From: Mumia sp. Pv4-285
GTDB lineage: Bacteria > Actinomycetota > Actinomycetes > Propionibacteriales > Nocardioidaceae
Reading direction: 5' to 3'
Assembly: GCF_041320275.1 (NCBI RefSeq)
Contig: NZ_CP162023.1
Coordinates: forward strand, 1,364,001 to 1,428,000
DNA length: 64,000 nucleotides
Shown here: in pieces, positions 42,691 through 51,519 of the stretch
Position numbering within the stretch: position 1 is the stretch's first letter
Layout of the letters: each line of letters begins with the position of its first letter
Translations under genes and position numbers: made by a program
Notes under the pieces: model-generated
Told to the model about the DNA's origin: nothing
Databases searched by the model: none
What the model saw: only the letters and a program-made list of their open reading frames with translations

Positions 42691-43343
42691 GCATCCGGGT
42701 GCTGGTCGCCGACGACCAGGATCTCGTGCGGACCGGACTGCGGCTGATCCTCGGAACCCTGGACGGCATCGAGGTCGTGGGGGAGGCGCGCGACGGGCAG
42801 GAGGCGGTGCGGCTGGTCCGCGAGCTCCGTCCCGACGTGTGCCTGATGGACATCCGGATGCCCGTCCTCGACGGGGTCGAGGCGACCCGTCTACTGGCAG
42901 GGCCGGGCGTCGAGGACCCGGTCGCGGTCGTCGTGATCACCACCTTCGACCTCGACGAGTACGTGCACGGCGCGCTGTTGGCCGGCGCCACCGGCTTCCT
43001 GCTGAAGGACGCCGGACCCGAGCTGCTCGGCGAGGCGATCCGGGCGGCCACCCGAGGTGACTCGCTCATCTCGCCCAGCATCACCCGCCGGCTGCTGTCG
43101 ACGTTCGCGGGCACGGGTCGGGCAGCACCTCCCGCCCAGCCCATCGACCCGCTCACCGAACGCGAGGAGCAGGTGCTGCTCACCATCGCGCGGGGTCGTA
43201 CCAACGCAGAGATCGCCGCCGAGCTGCACATCAGTCTCAGCACGGTGAAGACCCACATCGGCAGCCTCATGGCCAAGCTCGGCGCCCGTAACCGGGTGGA
43301 GGTCGCGATGTGGGGCTACGAGACCGGCCGGATCCGGGATTAG
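42687..43343 (+). CDS. NarL/LuxR-type response regulator
   Basis: 218 aa. Receiver domain with VLVADDQDLVRTGL, phospho-acceptor Asp in CLMDIRMPVLDG and the conserved Lys in FLLKDAGPELL. A LuxR-type helix-turn-helix follows (LTEREEQVLLTIARGRTNAE, STVKTHIGSLMAKLGARNRV). Partner of the kinase upstream. The convergent ABC transporter genes may be its targets, as is common for such pairs (inference). Confidence 0.92.
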   Translation: MSIRVLVADDQDLVRTGLRLILGTLDGIEVVGEARDGQEAVRLVRELRPDVCLMDIRMPVLDGVEATRLLAGPGVEDPVAVVVITTFDLDEYVHGALLAGATGFLLKDAGPELLGEAIRAATRGDSLISPSITRRLLSTFAGTGRAAPPAQPIDPLTEREEQVLLTIARGRTNAEIAAELHISLSTVKTHIGSLMAKLGARNRVEVAMWGYETGRIRD

Positions 43344-43363
43344 ACGCCGCTCGTTGCGCGGGA

Positions 43364-44167
43364 CTACTTGACCTCGGAGCGGCGCAGGAACAGCAGCCCG
43401 ACGACGAGGGGAACGACGATCCAGATCATCGTGGTCGAGCCAAGCATGGCCCACTCCTCACCGGTGTTCGTGGCGCCCTCGAACAGCGCCACCTGCGTGT
43501 AGTTCCAGTCGATCCACGGCTGAAGGTCTTCGAACCACGAGCGCACCTGGGCCAGGAGGACGAGGATGCCCGGCATGACCAGTGAGACGACGAAGTAGCC
43601 CACGATCGCGGCCGCGGAGCTGCGCAGCACGACACCGAGGGTGAAGCCGATGGCCATGCCGACCAGGTTGCCGAGCACCATCTGGGGCGCCATGGACAAC
43701 GAGATGTCCCACACGGTGTCGACACCGGCGAGTGCGGAACCGGCCACGTTGCCGAGGGCCCCCACCGCGAAGGCGACGGCCATCGAGCCGAGGCCCACGA
43801 GGAGGGTCGCGATCGCCTTGGCGCCGATCACCCGTCCGCGGCTCGGCACCAGCGTGAACGTCGTGAGCCCACTGCGCTGGCTCCACTCGCTCGTGACGGC
43901 CAGGATCGCGATCATCGGCAAGATCACCGACATCGGGAACCCGATCGCCGTCGCGAAGCTCTCGTAGGTGACGGCGCTGTCGGGAGCGAAGACGATGACC
44001 GCCCCGGTCGCGACGACCGACAGGACGCCGATGCTGATGAGCATCCAGAATCCGGAGCGGGTGTTGAACATCTTGCGCAGCTCGGCCTTGACGAGTCGGG
44101 TGATGGGGATGGGCTGGGCGGTCCTGCGGGCCGGGGTGGTGGCCGGGGGGACGATCGTGGCGGTCAT
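43364..44167 (-). CDS. ABC-2 type permease
   Basis: 267 aa with six predicted helices and the ABC2-like pattern (RLVKAELRKMFNTRSGFWML, TSEWSQRSGLTTFTLVPSRG, QMVLGNLVGMAIGFTLG). It pairs with the ATPase encoded immediately upstream, with an ATGA overlap. Probably an exporter of a drug, lipid or peptide. Confidence 0.88.
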   Translation of the reverse strand: MTATIVPPATTPARRTAQPIPITRLVKAELRKMFNTRSGFWMLISIGVLSVVATGAVIVFAPDSAVTYESFATAIGFPMSVILPMIAILAVTSEWSQRSGLTTFTLVPSRGRVIGAKAIATLLVGLGSMAVAFAVGALGNVAGSALAGVDTVWDISLSMAPQMVLGNLVGMAIGFTLGVVLRSSAAAIVGYFVVSLVMPGILVLLAQVRSWFEDLQPWIDWNYTQVALFEGATNTGEEWAMLGSTTMIWIVVPLVVGLLFLRRSEVK

Positions 44168-45063
44168 GCCGCAACTCCTTCGCGCTGGGTGTCGGCAGTG
44201 AGCGACAGGAACATGTCTTCGAGGCCGGCGCCCTCGGCGGACCGGAGCTCGGTGAGGGCGATGCCGGCGGTCAGGGCCACTGCCCCCACAAGAGCGGGAT
44301 CGGCATCTGTGCGGACCGAGTCGTCGCCGGCGAGTGTGCTGGGGATCCCGGCCTGTTCCAGAGCGTGGGCGAGGTCGCGCGGCGACGCCGACCTGGCGAG
44401 CGTCCCGGCGGCAGCCAGCAGCTCTTCCTTGGTGCCGGCCGCCACGATCTTGCCGTTGCCGATCACGACCAGATCATCGGCGATGACCTCGATCTCGTGG
44501 AGCAGGTGTGAGGACAGCAGCACGGTGCCGCCCTGGCTGGCGAAGCCCGTCAGCAGGTCGCGCATCCACCGGATCCCCGCGGGGTCGAGCCCGTTGGCGG
44601 GCTCATCGAGAATCAGGACCTGAGGATCTCCGAGGAGTGCCGTGGCGATGCCGAGGCGTTGACGCATCCCGAGGGAGTAGTTGCGCACCCGGCGCTTGGC
44701 CTCAGTGGAAGTCAGACTCACCAGCTCGATCATCTCGTCGACCCGGGTCCGGGGCAGGCCCATGGTGTCGGCGGCGACCGCGAGGATCTCGCGGCCGGTG
44801 CGGCCGGCGTGCTGGGCCGAGGCGTCGAGAAGGACGCCCACCTCGAGGCCGGGGTTGGGGAGGTCGGCGAACCGTTCTCCGTTGATGGTGGCCGAGCCGG
44901 ATGTCGGGACGGTCAGACCGACCATCACGCGCATCGTGGTGGACTTGCCGGCACCGTTCGGACCGAGGAAACCGGTCACGCGGCCGGGCTGGGCGGTGAA
45001 GGAGACGTTGTCGACGGCGGTGAAGCCGGCGTACCTCCGGGTCAGGGACTCGACTGTGATCAT
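44164..45063 (-). CDS. ABC transporter ATPase
   Basis: 299 aa. Walker A GPNGAGKSTT, signature YSLGMRQRLGIATAL, Walker B VLILDEPANGLDP, H-loop SSHLLHEIE. The C-terminal extension of about 80 residues is typical of DrrA/CcmA-like exporters. Encoded just before the permease (ATGA). Confidence 0.92.
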   Translation of the reverse strand: MITVESLTRRYAGFTAVDNVSFTAQPGRVTGFLGPNGAGKSTTMRVMVGLTVPTSGSATINGERFADLPNPGLEVGVLLDASAQHAGRTGREILAVAADTMGLPRTRVDEMIELVSLTSTEAKRRVRNYSLGMRQRLGIATALLGDPQVLILDEPANGLDPAGIRWMRDLLTGFASQGGTVLLSSHLLHEIEVIADDLVVIGNGKIVAAGTKEELLAAAGTLARSASPRDLAHALEQAGIPSTLAGDDSVRTDADPALVGAVALTAGIALTELRSAEGAGLEDMFLSLTADTQREGVAA

Positions 45064-45168
45064 GGGCTCTACGCTCGCGGCATCGCGTCGCGCGCGTATC
45101 GGTTCGATGGCCAGTCTTGTCCTGACCGAAAGTACGAGACGGGTCCATGCCTGAGGTCGAGCGACGTC

Positions 45169-46158
45169 TCAGGCCGGCGCCGCCTCGCGGAGCTTCTCCA
45201 GCAGAGGCCCGGCTGCTTCGCTGAGGAAGCGCTCCTGACCGTCGTCGCCGACCTGGACGAGTGCGAGGTCGGTGAAGCCCGCCTTCCAGTAGGCGCTCGC
45301 GGCCTCGACGATCGCGTCCAGGTCCGGGCCGCAGGCGATCGCGTCGGCGACGTCCTCGGGTCGTACGAACTGGGTGGCGCCGGCGAACCCGGCGGGCGTG
45401 GTGAGGTCGGCGTTCACGGACCAGCCGCCACCGAACCAGCGGAACTGCTCGTGGGCGCGTGCCACAGCGGCATCCTTGTCCGGATCCCAGCAGATCGGGA
45501 TCTGCCCGATCGCCCGAGCGTCGCTCGCGATCTGAGGCGCTCCATCGACGGCGTTCCACTGCTCGACGAGGGACGAGTCCGGCTCGACGCCGATGAGATG
45601 GTCGGCGAGGGGTGCGAACGTGGCGATCGCCCGCTCGCCGGCCACGGCGATCCCGATCTCGACGGCTTCGTCCGGCAGGTCCCAGATGCGGGCAGAGTCG
45701 ACCTGGAAGTAGTCGCCCCGGTGGTCGACGAGCTCGCCGGTGTGCAGCGCGCGGATGATCTCGACCGCCTCGGCGAGCATGGCCTGCCGTTCCTGGAGCG
45801 CGGGCCATCCCTCGCCGACCACGTGCTCGTTGAGGTTCTCGCCGCTGCCGAGACCGAGGGTGAACCGGCCGTCGGCGAGGACCTGCAGGGTCGCCGCCTT
45901 CTGGGCGACGACCGCGGGGTGGTAGCGCTGCGTCGGGCAGGTCACATAGGTCATCAGGCCGACGCGCGACGTCGCCTGGGCGACGGCGCCGAGCACCGTC
46001 CAGGCGTACGGGGCATGGCCCTGCTCGGTCAGCCAGGGGGAGTAGTGGTCGCTCATCACCTCGAAGTCGAAGCCGACCTCCTCAGCCTCCGCGGCGTACC
46101 GGACCAGCTCACGCGGACCGCTCTGCTCCGTCATCAGGGTGTAGCCGAATCGCGTCAT
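45169..46158 (-). CDS. LLM-class F420-dependent oxidoreductase
   Basis: 329 aa, luciferase-like TIM barrel: FGYTLMTEQSGPRELVRYAA, SDHYSPWLTEQGHAPYAW, GLGSGENLNEHVVGEGWP. The pattern fits the TIGR03557/glucose-6-phosphate dehydrogenase-like F420 subgroup. The true substrate is unknown. Starts 3 bases after the stop of a small acidic protein gene. Confidence 0.88.
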   Translation of the reverse strand: MTRFGYTLMTEQSGPRELVRYAAEAEEVGFDFEVMSDHYSPWLTEQGHAPYAWTVLGAVAQATSRVGLMTYVTCPTQRYHPAVVAQKAATLQVLADGRFTLGLGSGENLNEHVVGEGWPALQERQAMLAEAVEIIRALHTGELVDHRGDYFQVDSARIWDLPDEAVEIGIAVAGERAIATFAPLADHLIGVEPDSSLVEQWNAVDGAPQIASDARAIGQIPICWDPDKDAAVARAHEQFRWFGGGWSVNADLTTPAGFAGATQFVRPEDVADAIACGPDLDAIVEAASAYWKAGFTDLALVQVGDDGQERFLSEAAGPLLEKLREAAPA

Positions 46159-46161
46159 GCG

Positions 46162-46341
46162 TCAGCGGTCCTCGGGCCACTCGGCGTCGGCGATGGGCAC
46201 GCCCTCGTCGTGAGGTGGCACGATCTCCGGCTCCGGGAGGTCGGGATCGTTGCGCGGGTCCTCGCCGGGATCGATCGGGACAGGGTCGCCCGAGGGTACG
46301 ACCTTGGGGTCGGGGTTCGGTTCGTCCGGTGTCGTCGTCAT
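46162..46341 (-). CDS. Small acidic proline-rich protein (59 aa)
   Basis: Reads MTTTPDEPNPDPKVVPSGDP through IVPPHDEGVPIADAEWPEDR. About a third is Asp/Glu and many residues are Pro, so it is probably disordered. GGAG lies 5 bases before the ATG, and the stop is 3 bases before the LLM oxidoreductase start, so the two are one transcript. No family recognised. Confidence 0.65.
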   Translation of the reverse strand: MTTTPDEPNPDPKVVPSGDPVPIDPGEDPRNDPDLPEPEIVPPHDEGVPIADAEWPEDR

Positions 46342-46390
46342 GCGACTCCGGTACCCGGTCTCGTCCGTCCCATGACTCGGGTCTCGGCCG

Positions 46391-47041
46391 TCACGCTTCC
46401 TGGAGCAGAGACGCCGCGACCGTGAGGTCTGCGACCAGCGCGTCGTACGCCGTCGCGCGGTCGTCGGCCCGCAGCACCGCGGACGGATGGTTGGTCGCCA
46501 GCACCCAGTCCGGGGCCCGTCGTACGGCGAGGGTGGAGGGCCACTGCAGGCGTTCGCCCCGTACGTCGCCCACTCGGAAGGACGGGCCGTAGACGGCCTT
46601 GCCCGCGGTGGCGCCCAGCAGCACCACGCCTCTCGGCCGTACCAGTCCGAGCTCGGCGTCGAGCCACGGCTTGCACGCGGTGACGTGCGCCTGGCTCGGC
46701 GATTTGTGGATCCGCTGCTTGCCCCGGGTCCGTTCCCACCGGAAGTGCTTCACCACGTTCGTCGTGAAGACGTCGTCGGCCCCTACGCCCGCATCGGTCA
46801 ACGCGTCGTCGAGGACACGCCCCGCCGGGCCGACGAAGGGATGACCTCTACGGTCCTCCTGGTCGCCGGGCTGCTCACCGAGGAGCATGAGCGACGCCTT
46901 GAGACGTCCTTCACCGACGACCGCCTGCGTCGCGTCGCGATAGAGCTCGCAGCCGCGACATGCCTGCGCCGCCTCGTGGAGGCTGCGCAGGCTCACGCGC
47001 TCTGGGACCCAGGCCTCTGCGCCCGGACGCTCTTCACTCAC
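46391..47041 (-). CDS. UdgX-type uracil-DNA binding/glycosylase protein
   Basis: 216 aa. Family-4-like UDG core (GEQPGDQEDRRGHPFVGPAG, NHPSAVLRA) with Fe-S cysteines (CRGCELY, ACKPWL). The UdgX hallmark loop is present as GKQRIHKSPS; its histidine forms a covalent link with uracil in mycobacterial UdgX. So it likely traps uracil in DNA. GTG 47041 follows AGGCAGG; longer in-frame starts at 47080 and 47116 lack ribosome sites. Confidence 0.88.
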   Translation of the reverse strand: MSEERPGAEAWVPERVSLRSLHEAAQACRGCELYRDATQAVVGEGRLKASLMLLGEQPGDQEDRRGHPFVGPAGRVLDDALTDAGVGADDVFTTNVVKHFRWERTRGKQRIHKSPSQAHVTACKPWLDAELGLVRPRGVVLLGATAGKAVYGPSFRVGDVRGERLQWPSTLAVRRAPDWVLATNHPSAVLRADDRATAYDALVADLTVAASLLQEA

Positions 47042-47138
47042 CACGACCTGCCTGTACCCCGAATCGCCGCTTCTGATCATGCGGTGAACGGGCCTGGGTA
47101 CCAGAGGTGTGCACATCGCCGCTCAACGAGGAGGATCT

Positions 47139-47384
47139 ATGTCGGACGGTCAGAAGCCGGACGAGCGGACGTCGGAGGACCAGTCGCCCGACGAGGGTGA
47201 CGCGGCGCAGGTCTCGGAGGTCTCGGGCATGAGGGATCCGAGCACGCCGATCTCGCCCGGGGACGCGACCGCGGGCTACCCGCCGAGCGAGAGCGGTCAC
47301 GCGGACGAGGGCACCGCCGGACCGGACGCCGCTCCGCGCCGGGAGGCCGAGGAGTCGCCGGGGGACCTTCCGCACGCGGACTGA
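47139..47384 (+). CDS. Small acidic hypothetical protein (81 aa)
   Basis: MSDGQKPDERTSEDQSPDEG onward; rich in Asp, Glu, Ser, Pro and Gly, no hydrophobic core, so disordered. A strong GAGGAGG lies 7 bases before the ATG. Function unknown. Ends 11 bases from the convergent sigma factor gene. Confidence 0.7.
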   Translation: MSDGQKPDERTSEDQSPDEGDAAQVSEVSGMRDPSTPISPGDATAGYPPSESGHADEGTAGPDAAPRREAEESPGDLPHAD

Positions 47385-47395
47385 CGCGGAGCCTG

Positions 47396-48628
47396 TCAGC
47401 CCACCGGGCCGACGCCGAGCCGGCGCAACCGGTCGCGGAGGTGGTGCTGCTCGGCGACGTTGACGGTCGCCGCGATCGCCCGGCGGTAGGCGACCGCCGC
47501 CTCCTCCGGACGCCCGGCGCGCTCGAGGAGGTGCGCGCGTACGGCGTCGACGCGGGTGACGCGCGGATGGTCCGCCTCGAGCGCGTCCAGCTGCATCAGC
47601 GCAGCCTCGGGGCCGTGCACCATGCCGGCCGCGACGATCCGGTTCAAGGCGATCGCGGGGTTGCGTCCGTCGGTCGTGTGGTCGAGCACCGTGTAGAGCG
47701 CGTGGATCTCGTCCCAGTCCGTGGAGTCGGTGTCGGCAGCCTGGGCGTGCAGCCCCGCGATGCAGGCCTGGAGCAGGTACGGCCCCGGCTCGGCGCCAGG
47801 GACGACGGCATCGAGCACGGCCAGGCCCTCCGCGACCATCGCCTCCTCCCACCGGCGCCGATCCTGCTCGTCGAGGGGGATCAGCTGCCCGCGCGACCCG
47901 ACGCGCGCCGGATGGCGTGCCTCGGTGAGGAGCATGAGCGCGAGGAGACCGGCGACCTCGGTCGACTCGGGCGCCGCCTGACGGAGCAGCCGCGCGAGGT
48001 GGATCGCCTCCAGCGCGAGGTCCGTGTTCTGCGCCGGCGCACCGCTCGTCGTGTGGTGCGCCTCGGTGAACATGACGTAGAGCACGTCGAGCACCGGGGC
48101 CAGCCGCTCGGCGACGTCCGCGGGTCGGTCGAGCGGCGCGCCGTGGTCGGCGAGCCGCCGCTTCGCCCGCGTGATGCGCTGCGCGATGGTCGCCTCCCGC
48201 AGCTGGTACGCGTTCGCGATCTGCTCGGTCGTGAGCCCGGCGACGGCCCGCAGCGTCAGCGCGACCTGCGCGGACCGGGACAGCGCGGGATGGCAGCAGA
48301 GCTGCAGCAGCAGCAGGGCATCGTCGCTCTGCACGCCCTCGTTGCTCAGCGGTTCCTCGAGCAGGGCGACGCGCCCCTCACGGACACGACGGCGCTGGTC
48401 GCTGCGGACCCGGTCGACGTAGCGCCGTCGGGCTGTCGTGGCCAACCACGCCTGCGGGTCGTCGGGGGGATCGGTCGGCCACCGGACGTACGCATCCAGG
48501 AGCGCCTCCTGGACGGCGTCCTCGCACAGGTCGAACTGGCTGCTGCCGTACGTGCGGAGCAGCCGGGCGAGGGTCTGCGGCGCCAGGTCGCGCCACAGGC
48601 CCTCGTCGACAGGCGAGGGACCGGTCAC
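47396..48628 (-). CDS. ECF sigma factor, ECF42 (SigI/DUF6596) type
   Basis: 410 aa. Sigma region 2 (YGSSQFDLCEDAVQEALLDA, DDPQAWLATTARRRYVDRVR) and region 4 (TLRAVAGLTTEQIANAYQL, EATIAQRITRAKRRLAD) are followed by a C-terminal extension of about 200 residues with TPR-like repeats (GRPEEAAVAYRRAIA). That extension and the adjacent DGPF-domain gene define ECF42. No anti-sigma factor is expected; the extension is required for activity in characterised members. GTG 48628 overlaps the DGPF stop (GTGA). Confidence 0.9.
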   Translation of the reverse strand: MTGPSPVDEGLWRDLAPQTLARLLRTYGSSQFDLCEDAVQEALLDAYVRWPTDPPDDPQAWLATTARRRYVDRVRSDQRRRVREGRVALLEEPLSNEGVQSDDALLLLQLCCHPALSRSAQVALTLRAVAGLTTEQIANAYQLREATIAQRITRAKRRLADHGAPLDRPADVAERLAPVLDVLYVMFTEAHHTTSGAPAQNTDLALEAIHLARLLRQAAPESTEVAGLLALMLLTEARHPARVGSRGQLIPLDEQDRRRWEEAMVAEGLAVLDAVVPGAEPGPYLLQACIAGLHAQAADTDSTDWDEIHALYTVLDHTTDGRNPAIALNRIVAAGMVHGPEAALMQLDALEADHPRVTRVDAVRAHLLERAGRPEEAAVAYRRAIAATVNVAEQHHLRDRLRRLGVGPVG

Positions 48629-48993
48629 CCGTCCCCCAGGTCCGAGAACACGACGGGCCGGATCTCCACGGCGAGGCCGGGGATGGAGGCGTCGGGGATC
48701 ATCTGCGCGAGCTCGATCGCCCGCGCCTCGTCCTCGACGTCGAGCAGGTAGAAGCCGCCCATGAACTCCTTCGCCTCGACGAAGGGGCCGTCGGTGACCT
48801 CGGGTCGCGCCCCGTTGCTGCGGACGACCTTCGACCGGCTCGGGTCTCCGAGCGCCTGGGTGGAGATGAACTCGCCGTTCTCCTTGGTCGTGGCCATGAA
48901 AGCTCCGTGCCCCTCGCCGATCTGCTGCTGCTGCTCGTCGGTAAGGTTCTCCAGGACGGCCGGGTCGATGTGCATCAGGATCAGGTACTTCAT
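48625..48993 (-). CDS. YCII/DGPF-domain protein
   Basis: 122 aa. KYLILMHIDPAVLEN at the start and the DGPF motif in VTDGPFVEAKEFMGGFYLLD. AGGAGG precedes ATG 48993. These proteins are encoded beside ECF42 sigma factors and are usual members of their regulon. Co-transcribed with the sigma gene. Confidence 0.9.
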   Translation of the reverse strand: MKYLILMHIDPAVLENLTDEQQQQIGEGHGAFMATTKENGEFISTQALGDPSRSKVVRSNGARPEVTDGPFVEAKEFMGGFYLLDVEDEARAIELAQMIPDASIPGLAVEIRPVVFSDLGDG

Positions 48994-49141
48994 GGGGTCC
49001 TCCTCTGGACTGGCGCACCCCGGTCGGAGTGTCGTCAGGTGGTCGTCACCGTCGTCGCTGGCACGACACCACGCCAGAAAGAATCTTGGCCGGATTCCGG
49101 CGGCGCTGTCGATCCCCGTGATCCCGCGACGACCTAGGGGC
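48994..49141. promoter_or_regulatory. Divergent promoter region of the ECF42 pair and MFS gene
   Basis: Contains GGTGGTCGTCACCGTCGTC and GTGTCGTCAGG stretches that could include the ECF42 promoter, but no consensus could be confirmed by eye. Confidence 0.35.
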
Positions 49142-50695
49142 ATGAAGTCACCCAGGCTGAGCCTCGCGCTCCTTCTTCTTCCCACGGCCGTGGTCGCCGT
49201 GGACCTCAACGTCCTGTTCCTCGCCGTGCCCGAGCTCACCGCCGACCTCGGCGCCTCGGCGACGCAGCAGCTCTGGATCACCGACGTGTACGGCCTGGTG
49301 GTGGGCGTGCTCGCGATCGTGGCCGGTGCGGTCGGTGACCGGGTCGGCCGGCGCCGCCTCCTGCTGCTGGGCTGTGCGGGATTCCTCGCGGCCTCGTTGC
49401 TGGCCGCGTACGCAGCGACTCCTGAGATGCTGCTGCTCGCCCGCGTTCTCCAAGGAGTGGCCGGCGCCACGCTGATGCCGTCCACGCTGGCGCTGATCGG
49501 TGAGGTGTTCCCCGACGACGCAGCGCGTACGAAGGCCATCGCCACCTGGGCGACATGCCAGTTCGCGTTCGCGTCGCTCGGCCCCGTGGTGGGAGGCCTG
49601 CTCCTCCACTGGTTCTGGTGGGGCTCGGTGTTCCTGCTGGCCGTGCCGGTGTGTGGAGTCGTCCTCGTCCTCGGGCCAAGGCTGCTCCCGGCGTCACGGC
49701 CGGCCGAACGTGGGCCGCGGGTCGACCTGCTCAGCGCGGGCCTCCTCATGGCGGTGCTGCTCGCGCTCTTCACTGCGATCAAGGCGTGCATCCCCGGGTC
49801 ACCCACCCCGTTGCCGATCGCCGTCGCGGCGGTGGCGATCGTACTCGTGGGCGGCATCGTGTTCGCCCGTCGCCAGCGGCGGCTCGCCGTACCGTTCCTC
49901 GATCTCGACCTGCTCCGTGAACCGGTGATCGTCGTGTCGGTCGCCAGCCTCACTCTCGCCGCCGTCGTGCTCGCCGGCACCGGGTTCTGGGTGACCCAGT
50001 ACCTCCAGTCGGCCGCTGGTCTCTCACCCCTCGTCGCTGCGGTCGTCTTCATGCCGATGGGACTCGGGATCGGAGCCGGGACGTTCCTCGCACCGGTGCT
50101 CGGTCGGCGTTTCGATCCCGACCGGCTGATCCCCGCCGGCCTGGTGGTCTCGTCACTCGGCGCGCTCCTCCAGCTGACGGTCTCGGCGGGATCCGGGTAC
50201 TGGCCGATGCTGGTGGCGATCGCGATCATCGCGTTCGGGTGCGGGCCCCTGTTCGCGTTCTCGACGCAGCGCATCCTCTCGGCTGCGCCGCCCGCGGCAG
50301 CCGGTCGGGCGGCCGCGCTCGCGGAGACCAGCAACCATGTCGGCTCGTCCCTCGGGTTCGCGGCCGTCGGCAGCCTCGCCACGACGGTGTTCGCGCTGTC
50401 GCGAGGCGAGACCGGCACCATGGCCGAGGCGCGAGCGGCGGCCCAGGGGCCACCGCAGGACCACGTCGCCCTCGAGGCCCTCGCCGTGGCGGCGACCGAC
50501 GCCCTGCACGCCGTCGGGCTGTGCACCGCTGTCCTCCTGCTGGGGTGTGCCGTCCTCAACACCCGCCGTACGGCTCGTCGACCGAGCGGCGTCGAATCAC
50601 CCCTGGGGTATGACGACACCGACCGCCATGTGACCGACGATCGAGGTGTCGGGACCGCCGCCGCGGTTCCACCCGACGAAGGAGGACGTGCATGA
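49142..50695 (+). CDS. MFS transporter, DHA2 (SmvA/QacA-like) drug exporter
   Basis: 517 aa with about 14 helices. Motif A GDRVGRRRLLLLG after the second helix, motif D-like DLNVLFLAVPELTADLG in the first, and motif C-type VLQGVAGATLMPSTLALIGE. Probably exports toxic cations or drugs using protons. ATGA overlap with the lipoprotein gene downstream. Confidence 0.9.
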   Translation: MKSPRLSLALLLLPTAVVAVDLNVLFLAVPELTADLGASATQQLWITDVYGLVVGVLAIVAGAVGDRVGRRRLLLLGCAGFLAASLLAAYAATPEMLLLARVLQGVAGATLMPSTLALIGEVFPDDAARTKAIATWATCQFAFASLGPVVGGLLLHWFWWGSVFLLAVPVCGVVLVLGPRLLPASRPAERGPRVDLLSAGLLMAVLLALFTAIKACIPGSPTPLPIAVAAVAIVLVGGIVFARRQRRLAVPFLDLDLLREPVIVVSVASLTLAAVVLAGTGFWVTQYLQSAAGLSPLVAAVVFMPMGLGIGAGTFLAPVLGRRFDPDRLIPAGLVVSSLGALLQLTVSAGSGYWPMLVAIAIIAFGCGPLFAFSTQRILSAAPPAAAGRAAALAETSNHVGSSLGFAAVGSLATTVFALSRGETGTMAEARAAAQGPPQDHVALEALAVAATDALHAVGLCTAVLLLGCAVLNTRRTARRPSGVESPLGYDDTDRHVTDDRGVGTAAAVPPDEGGRA

Positions 50696-51105
50696 GACGC
50701 GCAGCAACACTGGTCGTGCCCTTGCTCCTCGCCGGGTCGCTCGGGGCCTGCGGCGACGGTGACGGTGACGACGAGCCGCCGGCCGTCTGCAGCTCGGTCG
50801 ACACCTTGCAGGACTCGGTCGAGGAGCTGTCGGACATCGACGTCACCTCCCAAGGCAGCCTCGCCGAGCTCAAGGACGGGATCCCCGAGGTCGGCGACGC
50901 CCTCGCCGACGTGAAGGCCGAGGCGAAGTCCGAGTTCGCCACACCGCTGTCCGCGGCCGAGTCCAGCTGGGCCACCCTGCAGGCCGCCTTGGACGCAGCG
51001 GTCGCCAGCCCGACGGGCGCGACGTTGTCCGCGGCCGGGACGGCACTGTCCACCTTCGGGCAAGACGTGAAGACCCTCGTCAGCGACGTCGAGTCGACCT
51101 GCTGA
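50692..51105 (+). CDS. Small lipoprotein
   Basis: 137 aa. Lipobox LGAC after a short signal peptide (MRRAATLVVPLLLAGS). The mature part is helical and Ala-rich with a Cys pair (VCSSVDTLQDS, ESTC). Unknown function. Overlaps the MFS gene by ATGA and is likely co-expressed. Confidence 0.8.
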   Translation: MRRAATLVVPLLLAGSLGACGDGDGDDEPPAVCSSVDTLQDSVEELSDIDVTSQGSLAELKDGIPEVGDALADVKAEAKSEFATPLSAAESSWATLQAALDAAVASPTGATLSAAGTALSTFGQDVKTLVSDVESTC

Positions 51106-51130
51106 CGCCATACGGAAGAAGGACATCGCG

Positions 51131-51511
51131 ATGATCAGGCTCATCAACGACATGCCCCCGGGAACCGTCGGCCTCGAGGCGGTCGGCAAGGTGACCGAGG
51201 AGGACTACCGCGACGTGCTCGTCCCCGCCGTCAACGCGGCGCTCGAACGGGGGGACGTCCGCCTCCTCTACGTGCTCGGCGAAGACTTCGGGTCGTACGC
51301 GCCGGGTGCGGTGTGGGCGGACACGAAGCTGTGGGCACGCCACATCAAGGGGTGGAAGCGGGTTGCGATCGTCTCCGACGCCGACTGGCTGGAGAACAGC
51401 GTCAAGGCCTTCGGCTGGATGATGCCGGGCGACATCAAGGTCTTCGAGACCGATGACGTCGACGACGCGAAGGAGTGGCTCGTCGGTCTCGACGACGACG
51501 ATGACGACTGA
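51131..51511 (+). CDS. SpoIIAA/STAS-like protein
   Basis: 126 aa. LEAVGKVTEEDYRDVLVPAV, RLLYVLGEDFGSY, WKRVAIVSDADWLENSVKAF and a poly-Asp tail match the SpoIIAA-like (DUF3478) family. Members may bind lipids or act as small signalling domains; not anti-anti-sigma in the strict sense. Spaced 25 bases after the lipoprotein gene. Confidence 0.85.
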   Translation: MIRLINDMPPGTVGLEAVGKVTEEDYRDVLVPAVNAALERGDVRLLYVLGEDFGSYAPGAVWADTKLWARHIKGWKRVAIVSDADWLENSVKAFGWMMPGDIKVFETDDVDDAKEWLVGLDDDDDD

Positions 51512-51519
51512 CGGTTGCG

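Noticed and set aside
44659-46425. 588-codon plus-strand frame
   Set aside because: It crosses an ABC ATPase, an LLM oxidoreductase and intergenic DNA on the other strand, all of which have strong motifs.
48625-51189. An 854-codon open frame on the minus strand covering the MFS, lipoprotein and DGPF region
   Set aside because: Only its last 122 codons are a real protein (DGPF). The rest is antisense to a well-supported MFS gene and reads as low-complexity Arg/Ser sequence typical of GC-rich shadow frames.
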